Positions 42,591 to 56,121 of a stretch of 64,000 nucleotides of DNA are shown one piece after another. The notes beneath the pieces were generated by a model that was not told where the DNA came from, did not search any database, and was given only the letters and a program-made list of their open reading frames with translations. The stretch is taken from assembly GCA_038380795.1 (NCBI GenBank), contig CM076262.1, forward strand, positions 68,530,629-68,594,628, written 5' to 3'. Source of the stretch: Pyrocephalus nanus. Its lineage: Eukaryota; Chordata; Aves; Passeriformes; Tyrannidae. The translations under genes were made by a program, and so were the position numbers. The first letter of the stretch is position 1. Each line of letters begins with the position of its first letter.

Positions 42591-45500
42591 GGAGCAGAGT
42601 GTAGAGTTTTGGGGAAATGAAAGTACTGGTAATCACCTCAAGACTGTAAATTACCTCTTTGCAAGCAGGTGTCAGCTAAGCCCAGATTATTGACCTAATC
42701 ATAAAATAATTGTTACTTTACAGCTATTTTTGGGATTAAAAAGGGAAAAAAAAGCAAAAAACTTTTGGTAAAACATTTTCAGAGAAAAATTCAATTTTTG
42801 TCTTTTTAATAAAGGTATAATTTTGGAGGTTACAGTCTACAAAGCAAATCATACTTGAAACCAAATTTCTTGTTAAAAACTTGCTTTGGTTTTTGTTTCT
42901 TGAGAGTTCTTAGCTGCTTTGGTAGAAATAGCTGTGTTCAAAATATATGAGACAGTAAAAAAACCCTCAAATTTTGGCTACATAACACCCACTAAAAGAT
43001 GTTGATTTACAAAAAAAACCGATATAAAATCCTCTTCCTTTGAAAAATTATGGCCAGCTGTATTTAGTACCCTTTAATTATGCATTTGATCCAGAATGTC
43101 ATTCATCCTGCTTTCCCCAGCTGATTTCTGACTGAGCAGCTCCCTGGTAACTGGGTCAGCTTTATTTTTGGTGTGACTTGAAAGAGAGAGTAAGTTTTGC
43201 TCCCTGAGGAAAATTAGGAATGTATTTGGTTTTGGCCATGAAAAGAAGTTGGAAGTGAAGGAATGGAGCATGGAAACACATAAAAAATTAGGTTTTGTGG
43301 AAGGGTTTATATAGGACGAGACAAAATGGTGTTTGCATTGCCACAGTTACTCTGTGTGTCAGCACTCTTCGTTTTGGGTGAGAAAACGTCCTGCTGTTGG
43401 CAACTCTTGGGAATGTATTCCAGTACTTGGGCAGTGTTCCGGGAAAATTCAATGCCAGGAAAAATGACGTGACAAACTACTGTTTACTGCCTTGAAATTC
43501 CCCGTCCCCTGCCCAAGATTTGTAAACTTTCACACCAGAGCCTTGTCTGCATCAGCCAGGAGGAAGATCCCTCTCCAAGACACTTAATTCTCACAACTGG
43601 CCACAGGATAACAAAACAAAATAATGGAGCTGACAGGGCTCCAGCAAGACAAACAGAAAATCAAAAGTCAGGGAGGTCTAATCCCACTGTTGTTTTTAAT
43701 GGAATATTGATTTATTCTTTCATTTTAAACCTTGCACCTTGCCTATTTGGGAATCAAATACATTTAAAATAAGGAAATGGATATTGAAACCTTAAAAACA
43801 TAACAGTGTGGAGAGATTTCCTCTTTTTCCTCTTCCTTTATACCCTCAAATTGTTTTCACTGGAGTGTCACGTGGCAGGGCCCCGGGATTATTTTGGGGA
43901 ATACTTTTGTGAGAAGCATGAAGTTTTACAACCTGAGTTGTGAAACTCAAGGAAATGCTGGTTGAGCTCAAGTAAAGGCTGTGAGCTGGTTGAGTACAAC
44001 CTGTTTTAGGGCACGTTGGAGGAACTTGTAACTCCCCAGAGCTGAGGAACTTCTGCTTATTCCACGGGACTTGGGAAAGGCTTTACTCTCGGGAGAAGCT
44101 TTCCTGCTGCCAACAGTGGTGCCGTGGTGATCCCACCCGGGCTCATCTCACCACAGGAGCAGAACCCTTCTCTTTTGTCGTTATCCTTGTCTTCATCAGG
44201 TCAGGCTTATTACGTTTACTCTGGCTTGAGAGTGTTCATTAAGTCTTAGGTGGCTGCTCTGAGAGGTGAAAATGATTTTTCTTTCTCTCATGAAAAGGGG
44301 CCATTTCCCTGTGAGGTGAAGTGTCTGCTCCTCCTGGTCCCTCGAGATTTCAGGAATGGTCACTTTGCCCCCCTTTCAAAACAGACACTTGGACGTGGGA
44401 CTCTTAAGATAGTTCAGCTGAACTGCAGGAAGGGGTGTGAACTAAACCTGAAAATGTAACAACCCCCAAACACACCGAACCTGTGAGGGAGGGGGGCAGT
44501 GTCTGGGTGAGGTTGGCCCCAAAGCAGCTGTGTTTGGAAGTTTCTGGTGCTGCCATTTGTGCCCGCTTACATAAGCTGGGTGGCACTGCTGCAGAACACA
44601 TGAAGCATATGTCTTGGATATTTATAAAAATTCCACTCTTGGAGAAGTGTGATTAGTTGTTTTTGGGGTTTTTATGAGTAGAAAGGCTGGATGTGAGTCA
44701 CTGGCCGGGCTGTCCCAGCCCTGCAGGTGTTCTGGACTGGACACGGGATGTTTTGTGTCTCTGCTCTGAGAGAGGGCTTGGCTGAAGGAGGCTCCAGAAG
44801 TCCTGTCTGCTGGGATGGCTTCACTCTGGGGCCCATCTTTTCCCATTGCTTTATTTACAGGAAGACTTCCGCTGGACTGAAATGAATTAAAGGAAATGCA
44901 AACATCCAGTCTGAACCTGATAACTGGAATGGTAAAATTCACCCGAAACACTTGGAGTTTGGCAAAGTCATAAGCAGAGAGAACAGGCCTCACAATATCA
45001 GATGTTGATTAGAAATGAAGCAGCACTATCCGCTCCACCTGTAAACTTTCCAGTCACTGAGTCATCAGAGGGTGAAAAGAGAAATGCCAAACAAAACCTG
45101 CTATAAAAGGAAGAAGCTTCAGTGGCTTAGAAAAATAACAAAGTCCCTACTTGGGCAGTTTAGGAGGCTGAGGAGATAATATGCTGGTCTTCTTTCTTTT
45201 GCCGGCTATATTACAGAGCTGAGAGAGAAAATCGATTTTTCATGCAAAATATTGAGTTGCTGCTCTCTTGTAATTTAATTTATTATTTTTATACTCTGCA
45301 CATAATTTGTTAGGGCTTTCCTCTATCTCTGTAACATTGTTGGAAAAGGTAATCTCTGGCAGTGTGCTAGCAGTATTAATTTGCTGTATTATGGGCATTT
45401 CTCTTCTCATCATCACTATTGTTTCCAGGCCACAAAATGTGTGAGCATGTCAGTGTTGGCAGGCTGGGGCTGTGCTTGCCCTGCCAGGGCAGATTGGTCA

Positions 45501-47624
45501 TGCAGGTGAGTGGTGTATCCACAGCATCCCCAGGCTGAGGATTGGGGAATACTGGGGCTGAGGCCTCTGTTTTATGAGTTGCTTATTTATTCTAGAAACT
45601 CAGCAATGCAGGGCTGCAAGAGACCAAGTTTTGCAATGTTTTTGACTGTTTGATATGGCTTTAAGTGGAGTTACAGCCAGCATGGGCTTTGTGCAGTGAA
45701 AAAGAGATCCCAACCACAACTTCACCTTGTAGGAACATCATCTTTTCCTGAGTCAGTCTGATAGATTATTATTTTTGTTTTATACTTTTTTTTCTAAAAA
45801 TTCTAAGCCAAAACAAATCTGGCTGTGATCTGAGTTATGCCAAGTTTAAACCTGACTGGATTTTTTTCACCTTCTTCCTCCTTTGCTCAGTCTTGGTTTA
45901 ATTATTGTGTACTTCAAAGACACCCCTTGCTCCAGATTCTTTTGCAGTGTGTGAGTACAGCAAGGTGGCCACCAAGGGAACATTATTGTTGAGAGCCTGT
46001 AGGTAGAAGTGATTAACACTCATTTCATCTCTAAGCAAGTTTGATTCTCAGTCCCCACATATGTCCAGAGACACTCTTTTGCCAGTGAACCTTTGCTACC
46101 CAGCAGACCTCAGGCAGGAAGGAACAATAAAAGATCTTTTCCTACAGCGTGGAAGTGCTGGGGAGCAGCCAGTTGTGTTGGAGTCACTCTGTTGACTGCT
46201 AAGGTTGCACTCTGGGGAGAGCTGCATGGGCAGAGAGAAAAACAACCAACAACTTAGTCCAAAATGCCAGTCCTTAGTCAGACATAACAAAACCAGGATT
46301 GCACAGAGAGTACTTTTTCCTTTATTTGTCCCAACTGAATTTATGTGCACCTATTCAAAGCTGTAATTCCTGTAACAAACACTGAGGAGTATCTGCAATG
46401 ACTTGCAGTGTGGGGTTGGATCTGAGGAGGTGACTCAGTACACAGGAGGGCAGGGAATAACATTTCCTTTCTTCAAATAAATGATTGAATTCAATATAAA
46501 TAAGACAGGTGTGGGGGGTGCAGAAGTTCTCTGGTACATGTGAACCAGCACCTGTGGCCTCCCTCTTGGCTGGGGGGTGAGAGGGCGGTGCTGGACGTGC
46601 CACCCAAACAGGGTCACATCCTGGCAGAGAGGTGGGAGCTGCAGAACACCTAGGGTCACTGGTTTGGCACTCCTCCCTCTGTTTACCTCTCTTCTGTCAC
46701 TGTCAGTTCCTAGAAATAGTAATTCCAGGAAAGAAAATGGGTGTTTCTAAGTCAAGAGGGTACTTCTCATGTCAAGGAGGATATTTGCCATTTTTTTGTG
46801 ATATTACAAACGACGGTATTTAAAAGAAGGACACAAAGGTTGCACAGTAAATCATAAAAAGGCTGTGAAATGTCAGTATTAAGGTTGCTCTTCCTGTGTA
46901 TGCAGTATGACAGAAACTTCAGTAATCAGTTTGAGTGCTTTGTTTTTCCCCAGGGCTCTTTCAGCACTGGATGTTGGCATTGTGTACTCAGGTTTGTAGT
47001 GCAGGAAGCTTTTTTCATAGGAGCTCCACGTCATTTCCTACTGAAATAGGGAGCTGTTATTTGGGTGGGAGATTCAGGAAGGGCAGTGAAGTTTTAATGG
47101 TCTGCTGCCACGAGGGACTGCAGTGGCTCTGGCTTCCTCCAGGTCCATGTTTGGGGCCCAGGAGCTGGGAAGGAGCCTGTGGAAGGGGGTCTCCCTGCTG
47201 GCAGACATACAGGGGGTTTCTTCCAGGCAAGTGTCTCCAGCCCTTCATCTGCAGAAAATCCACACTGTGTGTTTTGAAAGGGGAGCCTCTTGTCTCTCCG
47301 TGCACAGTTCACTGTTCCCTTTGGAAGTCAGCACTTCAGCGTGTCAGAACATGGTCTCCATTGTGGGGGAAGGTGATCATAATTAGCATACCCAAATTTC
47401 TCTGGAGGCTGAAATCAGGATCTATTGACTGAGATAAAGAGGAGGTCAATGCATTTAATAATAGACAGAAAAAAACCTTCCAATATCTGGATGATAAGCA
47501 CTTTTGGATGCTGTACCTCCAGCATACTGGTAGGATATGGTGGTGTGGAATTCACCAGCCAGGCCCACGATTTCCCCCAAGATCTGTCAGGGAATGAAAT
47601 TGTTGAAATTGTTGTAGTTTCTGC

Positions 47625-47628
<4 letters not shown>
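42591..47628. other. Host non-coding DNA, no gene supported
   Basis: No frame or splice-bounded segment stands out on either strand. The region is mostly AT-leaning single-copy sequence. Confidence 0.5.

Positions 47629-47671
<43 letters not shown>
47629..47671. repeat. T43 homopolymer
   Basis: An uninterrupted run of 43 T, far longer than any other homopolymer in the window. It could be the poly(A) tail of a minus-strand retroposed RNA, but no AATAAA or recognisable body lies next to it. Its true length may be uncertain in assembly. Confidence 0.85.
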
Positions 47672-47672
<1 letters not shown>

Positions 47673-48984
47673 TTGGAGGTAAAAAGCCTACAGGCTTCTA
47701 GGGTAAATCATCCCTGCCAGGAGCTAAAAGGAGAAACTTTCAAACTCTGAGAGCCATCGCTTCCAGTAATCTGAAATCCCTTTCCTCCTTAAATAAGAGC
47801 ATTATATTTTAAAACTGTGGCTTTCAGTCTGGAGGGATAAGTGAAACTGCTCCCAGTTTCTCCTGTAGTAGCTGCCATTGAGCCTGTGGGTGCCAGAGCA
47901 CACCCAAGGGGGTGCTGGAAGGTAAATGGTGCCAGTCAGAGACCCACAGCAGTGCAAGCCTATGACGAGAGGCAGGGGAGGAATGTCTGCATGATCCGCT
48001 CAACAAATACCTTTTGGGCTTTTCCCACAGAAAGCTAATTAGACAGAAAGTGTAAAATCAGACAGGACAAGGCTTCCTCATAAGAAAAGGACCGGCCAAA
48101 TAGTAAATGACAAATGTAGTGCTGAGTGGATGTTTCAGCACTGAGCCCCCTCTGTCTTTCAGGGAATAATATCCAGGGAAAACTAATTTCACCTGTTCTG
48201 TGGAATTTGGTACGCTTTGAACACTTCTTTGTGCTGTTACTTCACCATCCCTAAGGCAAAGCTTCAGTTTATTTTGTTATAACCTCTCCTGGTCAGATTG
48301 TTTCAGAGTGCAGCTATTCTGAAAGCACTTAGCTGGAACTTTGTCCACAAGCCATTATTATGGTTATTACACTTTTATTTTTAATATTTGAGAGAAATGA
48401 ATGAAACCTTCATCAACTTCCAAATGCTCCATCTTGCTCAAGACAGATTATCTCTGTTTTGGGGATTAAACATTTTCTCCCCTAGCTCAAAATAATAGTG
48501 TTTCTGTATGAAGTACTATGGTCCTCAGGTGGAGCCTCTGCTTTTTCCCCCCTTTTACTGTCTGATTGTATTGGCTTAAGGCTCCCCTTCATGCAGGACT
48601 ATGGAAATGAAAGATACTGTGCAGCAGTTCCCATGGTAATTAGTCATGGTCAGAGGGAATTTCCTTTCTGACTGTTCAGAGAAAAAGGTGTCAGTAGATG
48701 CTGAAGAGTAACAGGGAAATCTTGGGAAATCTGAATAATGAGTCCAGAATTAAGTTTGAAGGAAATCTTAGTGAACCCCTTGCAGCTGTGGCTGATGAGA
48801 GCTGAGCTATTCACACACCCTGTGTGAGATGATGGGCAACTGTAACCAGGTGAAACTGGGCAGGAACTGATGGCGGATTCTGCACCCTGGCAATGTGACA
48901 CCAGTGATGGTGGCCAGGAGGGTCAACCTGGGGCTCCTTAAGCACAGCACAGCAGCTCATCAGGGGAAAGAACTGATGGCCCCA

Positions 48985-49260
48985 GCACTGCGTGCCACGC
49001 TGGGCTCCACAGTACAAGAATAATATTAAAATATTAGAATGTGTCCCAATAATGACAACAAAGATGGTGAAAGGACTAGAGGGCAGGACTTAGGAGGAGT
49101 GGCTGAGGATGCCAGGTTTGCTCAGCTTAGAGGAGGGGAGGCTGAGGGGTGACCCTGCTGCTCGTGATGGGGGAGGAGAGGGAGGGGCTGAGCCCTTCCC
49201 TCTCGTGTCTGGAGGACGTGAGGGACTGGCTTAAGGCTGCACCAAGGACTCCAGGTGAAC
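48985..49260 (+). mobile_element. CR1 retroposon fragment (ORF2 3' part), degraded
   Basis: The order CTGGGCTCCACAGTACAAGA, a diverged middle, GGTTTGCTCAGCTTAGAGGA, GGGAGGCTGAGGGGTGACC and a later GACTGGCTTAAGGCTGCACC follows the sense strand of CR1 near the end of its reverse transcriptase ORF. It is heavily mutated and lacks the 3' terminus. Confidence 0.7.
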
Positions 49261-52200
49261 ATGGAGGTGGCAAACCAGGGCCCTGTCCTGCCTGTCTGTG
49301 GGAAGTCTCCCAGGGGAGCTGTATTCCTTCCCTCTTGCTGCCCTCCTGAGTTCCCCCTTCTGTCCCCACACGCTGCTGCTTTGGCTCCATTGCTGAGGCA
49401 CCACTGTTGGTAGAGATTTATTCTTCACCCATTTAGATTTATTCTTTACCCATTTAGAGTTTTCATCCCACAGGATTAAACGGTGATCCCCAAGCTTTCT
49501 GTTCTGTCTCTCTCTTGTTATTTTTTGCCAGTGTGTTCCCTGCCTCTCTGTGCAATGAAAGCTCCTGAGTGCTGTGGTGCTTGGCCCAGGCCAGTGCGGT
49601 GGCTGCAGTTTGCCAGCCCACAGGTCGTGTTTCTCAGAGCTCAGAGCTGCTCTTCCAGCGTCAGGGGTTGCAGAACCTGCGGGGAGGATGGCTGGGAGCC
49701 ACCTGCAAATTCAGCTGCACCAAAAAGGGGTGTGAGAAAGAAGTACCACCAAAAAAACCACCACACCTGAGACTATTTCTGTACCCATCCTGCTTTTCCG
49801 TGGCACCCAGGATGCCCAGTGCAGCACAGAACAGAAAAGTTGGAAAAAGGTAGCTTGCCTGCTGTCTCCACTAGAAACTCCTTTCTGGACTTCCAGGCCT
49901 TTGAAGGCATAGTTTCTGCAGGGCAGGGAAACCTCAGTGTGGAATGAGTGGATGTGCTTGAGTTGTCTGGAAAGACCTTGGCCAAAACTTATGCTGGATA
50001 GACCAAGCACTCAAAGAAAACCCACACATCTTGCATGAGGGTTTGATGCCAGAAATAGCCTCTGCCATGCTAAAGACACCGAGCTCCCCCTCAGTGATCC
50101 ACCTGTGCCCGTCATGGTGGATGTTCTCCCTCCAGCCCTCCTGAATATGATCATATTCCCTGGAACCAGCTCCCAGCACCCTGTGTGGCTGCAGTTGCTG
50201 CAGACAGCAGCTCTGGAGTGGCTCAGCAGATCTCTACAATAAAAATCCAATTGTGCTCTTCAATCATGCAATAACTTGCTTTCATCTGTGCAAGTGATGA
50301 AGCACAAATGATTTAATTCATAAGTCAGAGGAAGTATTTTGCTGGACTTTTTTGAGAACAACTAATGTTAATTTTCTCCTTACTGTACTTCTGCTAGTTT
50401 TTTATGATATCACATCTGAATGCTTCAATGCCTGTGTTATTTCACTACTTGTGTTTTTGAAAGAAGAGTGACTAATATTTTCCAAATTATATTCCATGAC
50501 AAATAAAGGGAAAAGACACCTGTATATGATTTTACTGAAGAAAACCAAATCTCTTTTTACATGATCCCTCCCTTATATGTAAGTTTGCTTGGCTGCTGCC
50601 ACCTCCTGCTGCTGAGAATCTTGAAGTTGTTCATGAAGCTGCAGCTCTTGGAAGAAGGTGACCCCTATACATGCAGAGGAGATAAAAAAAAAAAAAAACA
50701 AACAAAAAAACCCCAAACAACTAAACACCAAAACTTCAGCTTTTAAAAAATTTCTTTATTTATTTTCAGTATATAGAGAATTAAGCAGAGGTGATAAGGC
50801 TCGCTAAGCAACTGCAGGCAGTGCACATGAGAGCTAGCGCTCACATTGACCCTTGGGGTTCAGTTGGTGATGTTATTTAATTAAGACCCATCTCACTGGC
50901 TGCTCAAAGTCTGCTCCTTTTTCTCACTGAATTTGAGCAAGAGTTTTGGCATAGAGATTTAAATCCTTGTGGTGTTTCATCCACGTTCCAACATCAGAGC
51001 AGCAGCTGAAATCCCAGTTTCATCTGCTTTAATTGCTTATGTGTGAAAAGAGATGCTTTCCTGGAGCCTACCAGGGTCTTACTGCTAAAGTGGGCTTAAC
51101 TCTGCACCAAAGCTTGCAGGAGTACGAGCAGAGGAGGGTTCACCTTTTCCAAGGGATTATTTTAGTCAGAGCATCAGAGGGAATATTTCCCTCCAGTATG
51201 TTTTTAGTGCTTTGCGTTGCCTTGTTCTCATTATCCCTCACGTTTCCTCGCTCTCCTCCCAAGAAAGCTCCTCGCAAGGCTGATTTCTTTTTTCCTTTGC
51301 TTTCCCTCTTGGAATGCCACTTCTCAGGTGTCTCTCACAGCCTCCACAACGAACAACCAGTGGCTCTTTGATGCAGAAGCTGAGGAGGGAGCTCCTTACA
51401 TCATTTTAGAAATCCAGTGGGCTTGGCTGGCTTTGTTGCTTTAGGCAACTGTGGAAGCAATTGCTCCAAGTCCAAAGGGTGATCCAGGTCTTTTAGAGAT
51501 GTCTTTTCCTTTCTTTCTTTTTTTTTTCTCCTTTTTTTTTTTTTTTTCCCTAGATCAAACAAACAGCAGTTCTTCACTTAAATTATCTTGATCATGATGT
51601 GAGTAGGAAGGTGCTTTCCATAGTTAGGATTGTGAGGGAGAAAGCTGATAATTCATTTATTGCATGATAATAGCAGGGGTAGCTTTAAGGTTTTTACCAT
51701 CTGTGCTCCTATGGGAAGGAGGAGCAAAGCCAATACAAATTTAACCTTCAGATTTATGCTTCTGTGCTTCTCCATTGTGCCTCCAAAGTTCTTCAGAAAA
51801 AATCCTTAACTATTTCACTACTGTATGAGACGCAAGAAAGCAGCTTCCAGCTTCCTCCTTTGGTTTTATATCTACAGAGTTTTGTTTATATCTGCATGCT
51901 TTCATTTAATTTTAGACTCTAATAACCATTCAAGGCAAGACAGATATATTTAGTGAGTGTTAAGTTTGATCGCATCTGTTGGTCTGTGTGCCCAGAATAT
52001 CCAAACTTCCCATTAAATGCCATATCTGTCTTCAAATCTTTATCTCGCAGTATTAGAGAATACACAAATAGAAAATGCCAGAGCTCATTTATGCCTACGG
52101 TTTTTACAGGGACAGAACTCTTGTTGAAGTGGGAGTAGGGACCTGAGACAAAAGGAAACTGCTGCTTGCCAAACTTTAGGATTAAAAGGTGAATTGATTT

Positions 52201-53194
52201 GTAGGTTCACGTGGCTTTATGCACAGATGATCTTGGAGAAAGCAGGGATATCTGAAAGTCCACAGTGACCCTGGAACCAAGGGTCAGTTTACTGGGCAAA
52301 GACCAAATGACTACCTCCAAAAAGTGTCAGTAAGGCTGATTCTTCCAGCCCTTGACTGGAAAGGACTGATTTTCCTCAGTGCATCGTAAAATGATTAAAG
52401 TTTCAAGGTTAAAATTCACAACTGGCTGCAAAGTTGGGAACAGGCTCTAAAGAACACAACTGGTGATTGTTGTGAGAGCCAGGAATGCAGTCACAGGAAA
52501 AGCCTTTCCTTTTATCTGGGTCCCTGTCAGGCCATGGAAATGCTTTGTGTGTATTTTACTGCAAATGTTTGACCATTGCTGGTTCTGGTGAGCTTGCCCA
52601 CAGAATATGGAGTCTTCAGGGGCAAAACGCTCTTCTCACTGTGGATTGGCTAAAAAATTAAAAATAAAGCCACCATCCACTGATTTTCTGCAGGAGGTGG
52701 AGTTTAGGGTTCAGTTTAGCGTGATACAATTGATAGCACAAGCTTTACAGAGGGGAGAAAAGAGATGTTTTTCTTATTGACCTCCTTTCTGATGGGTGCA
52801 ATGGGATTCTCTGGCCATGGTGCACAGTGGGACGTGGAGTCTGTCCCACAGAGGAAAACAGCAGTGTGGGAGCACCTGAACTGTACTCCCCCTGCTGCTT
52901 CCCTGCAGCCAAAACTCAGATGAGTCCTACCGTGAATAATCGAAACAGAGCCGTGTTTGGATCAACTGTGCCTGGAGAACAAAGGCACTTAAACAAGGTC
53001 TGTGTGAGCAGCGTGGCTGTGCAGGCAGATGGTTGTGTCTGGGTGCCTTTGCATTTCCCGGGCTCAGCTGCCTGCTTTGGTCCCAACCAAGGCAATGTCA
53101 GGCCTCACAGCCATGGTCTCTCTGGCCTTTCTTCCCCTCTTAATGCTGTCTCTGTGTGTCTTATTGTGACTTTACACCAGTTATCAACTCATTC
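49261..53194. other. Host non-coding DNA, no gene supported
   Basis: Only chance frames are present. It includes an A15 run followed by an A/C-rich tract near 50,684-50,725, and a pyrimidine tract (CTTT/T-rich) at 51,505-51,550. Confidence 0.5.
51505..51550. repeat. Polypyrimidine tract (T/C)
   Basis: About 45 bases of almost pure T and C with CTTT units and T runs. It is a simple repeat. Confidence 0.8.
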
Positions 53195-53530
53195 ATAGAA
53201 TCATACAATCCCAGACTGGTTTGGATTGGAAGGGACCTTAAATCCCATCCAGTGCCACCCCCTGCCATGGACAGAGACACTTTTCACTATCCCAGGTTGC
53301 TCCAAGCCCTGTCCAGCCTGGCCTTTGACAATTCCAGGAATGGGGCAGCCACAGCTTCACTGGGCAACCTGTGCCAGGGCGTCCCCACCCTCACAGGGAA
53401 GAATTTCTTCCTAATATCCAATTTAAACCTCTCTCAGTCAATTTGAAGCTACAGCAGAGCTGCTCCATCCCTTTGATCATCTTGGTGCGTACTCTGGATG
53501 TGCTCCAACAGCTCCATGTCCTTCCTTATC
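53195..53530 (-). mobile_element. CR1 retroposon fragment (3' region)
   Basis: On the plus strand: ATAGAATCATACAATCCCAG, TTGGAAGGGACCTTAAATCC, CCAGGTTGCTCCAAGCCCTG, CACCCTCACAGGGAAGAATT and TTCCTAATATCCAATTTAAA. This is a well-preserved reverse-oriented CR1 3' region of about 335 bp, the best CR1 copy in the window. Confidence 0.93.
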
Positions 53531-56101
53531 ACAGCAGACAGTAGAGAACTTGTTGTAGATGCCTCTGGTTTTTCAACTGAGAGCGTTCAGGCTTTACGTG
53601 TGAAAAGGTAAAGTTTTCCATGTACCTTGCAACATTTTTGAGAGTAATTTCTGGATTAAATCATTGAGTTTATGCCTTACACATTGCCTACCCAGGCAAA
53701 TAATTGGGATCACTTCTCATGCAAATCCGTGAACTGAAGCTTCATTATCACCTCCCACTGGTAAAAGACAAGTTTAGCATTGAAATGTGTGGAAAATCAG
53801 AGAGATTGCAAGCCTAGTTCCACTATGATTTTTCTTTTGTAAGTTGACTAATAATTGTTCTTGAATTAAGAACTCATAATCAGCTTCATACTGGATACCT
53901 CTGGCTTTGTTGTGTGGTCCATAGGGATTTGCAGGAAAAAAAAAACAACAAACAAAACAAAAACATAAAAAAACAAGCAGTAATGCACTAAGACAATTGT
54001 ACAAGGTTATGGCTGGGAGGGAGAGTTGCCTGCCTAATCTCCATCTGGATACTGTAGAGGCAAAGATTTTATTGGTGTATTTTGCTGTCTGGAAAAGAGG
54101 AACTCAGTAGTTCCGTCTGTAGGTATGATCATAAATATGCCCTTGAGTCTTCCTGTTTCAAGGTTAAATAAAAGCAGTTGTGCAGGCTTCTGCCAGGTAA
54201 ATTAACCTGATAGAGTAACCAAAAAAAGCACATGCTCCACAGGAAGGTTTCATCAGCTTGTAAGCTACAGCACCAGCATGTTCATAAGGAAGGGTTAAGA
54301 CTGCATCAGAAATTTTGAGCTTTTTGAGTATTTATGTACTGGCAAAGCTCGTGCTTAAAAGATTGGGCACCAAGAAACAATCACTGAAGTGCTCCTGTTC
54401 ATGAAAACCCCACCTGGTACCTGACAGTCCTCAGAAATAAATGTCTGGGGTACAAGAGCAAAAACTGTTGCTAATTTATGAAATATTCAGTCAAGGCACA
54501 GGAATACAACTCATCACTTCCATGGAGCATGGGACGGCTTTGCCTGTAGCCTGTGTGACACTCCTCCTCCTCCTCCTGTGTCATGGATGGGGCTCTGAGC
54601 AAAAATGACTGAAAGCAGAAGATCCCCTTGGAAATCTTGGAAAAAGCTCTCTGCTCTCCTCACTGTAGACTCAAGAAATAGCAACAAGGTCTGAACAGGC
54701 AGAGAAACAGAAAGTAAAAGTATCGAGGAAAAAAGATTACTTGATTTTGTTTCATTTAATCTTATTTCAGGGCAGAGATGATTTTCATCTGATGCAGAAC
54801 AGCACCTGGAACTTGCCAAGGCTGAGCTGTGCTGTACCAGCGGTTGTGTGTCTGTCCAGGAGGTGCTTTAATCCATTGAGCAGGTCTGCCTAATTCTTAA
54901 ACCAAGCCTAAGTCTTTGGTGTGCAGAAAGCTGCTCTTTCTAACCCTTCAGAAAAGAAGACAAGCCATGAGGAGTTTTTGCAGGCTTTTTCTTTCTCTGC
55001 TGGCTTTAGGTCACTTCCGAAGGTGCCCGACCCTTCCCAGCCCCTCCTGCATCATTAACCCCAGACATGGGGAAGCAGTGGGATGAGCTGATGGGAGATG
55101 AGCATCCCTGTGTCACACAGCCAGGGCAGCCTGGATTACTGGGAGAAAACCAAGAGCCAGATTCCCAGTAAATTGCTGAACCAGGGCCTGTCATGCTAGC
55201 AGTGGGGACACTGGGACAAATGGTTTGTGTGTTGCAGTCACATATTTCCCTGGAAGAGCTGAGGAAAGAAACACAAAGGAAAGCGGCAAACTTCAGACTT
55301 TGAGTTGGCAGTAGCCTCTCTTGGTAATGCTTTGGCACAGATATGTTTTGTCATCTTCTTGCCTCTTGCTGTTTGATGACCATCCATAAGTCACGTCTTA
55401 CTCTGGGGTGAGCAGGGTTTTTAATGTCTCTCGGCCAATTATACCTCACATTACATGTCCTCACTAATGTGCTTTTTCATTAAAGAAACAAAGAACATTT
55501 ATGTCCAAATATAGGCTTCCTGATGTTGCCTAGATACGAATTTCTGTTCTGCTCCCTAACCCTCCATCATCTGCTTCAAGGTGCTGGATTTTGCTGGGCT
55601 CAAGTCCTCTGCCTGAGCAAAGCTACTCAGTTTGTACTCAGGCATGTTTGCACCTCACTTCTCTGTTGTTATCCACAGGCTCTGCCACAGATTTGGTTTG
55701 ACAAGCCATAACTAATTTGTTTGAGGTAAACAGTACAAAAGCAATTACCACATTAACTGTGTTCACAGCTCCACCTCTCCAATTGGGCTTTTTGGTTTTA
55801 GTCTCCACTTTTAATATGTATTTTTTTAGATTTATGTTTTATTCAGAAGTTAAAAATTAAATCGTGGCTTTTTAGTTTCTAGAGTAATTGAATTTTATGT
55901 TGTCTGGACAGCCTTCATTTAAGAATCTGAAAGCGGTTTGAAAAAGTTCCTTAAAGAAGCTTCACAAAACTTGAGTCAGGGAGGTAAATATTGTTATTAG
56001 CTTGGTTTTATAGGTGAGTGAGCAGAGGGGGCAGGGAGCTGCTGGGTATTGTAAGTGCTCTCCAGGGAATCATTCATACAGAATTCAAGAGCAGACTTGA
56101 T

Positions 56102-56121
56102 AAAAAAAAAAAAAAAAAAAA
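56102..56121. repeat. A20 homopolymer
   Basis: An uninterrupted run of 20 A. No retroposon body was recognised upstream. Confidence 0.85.
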
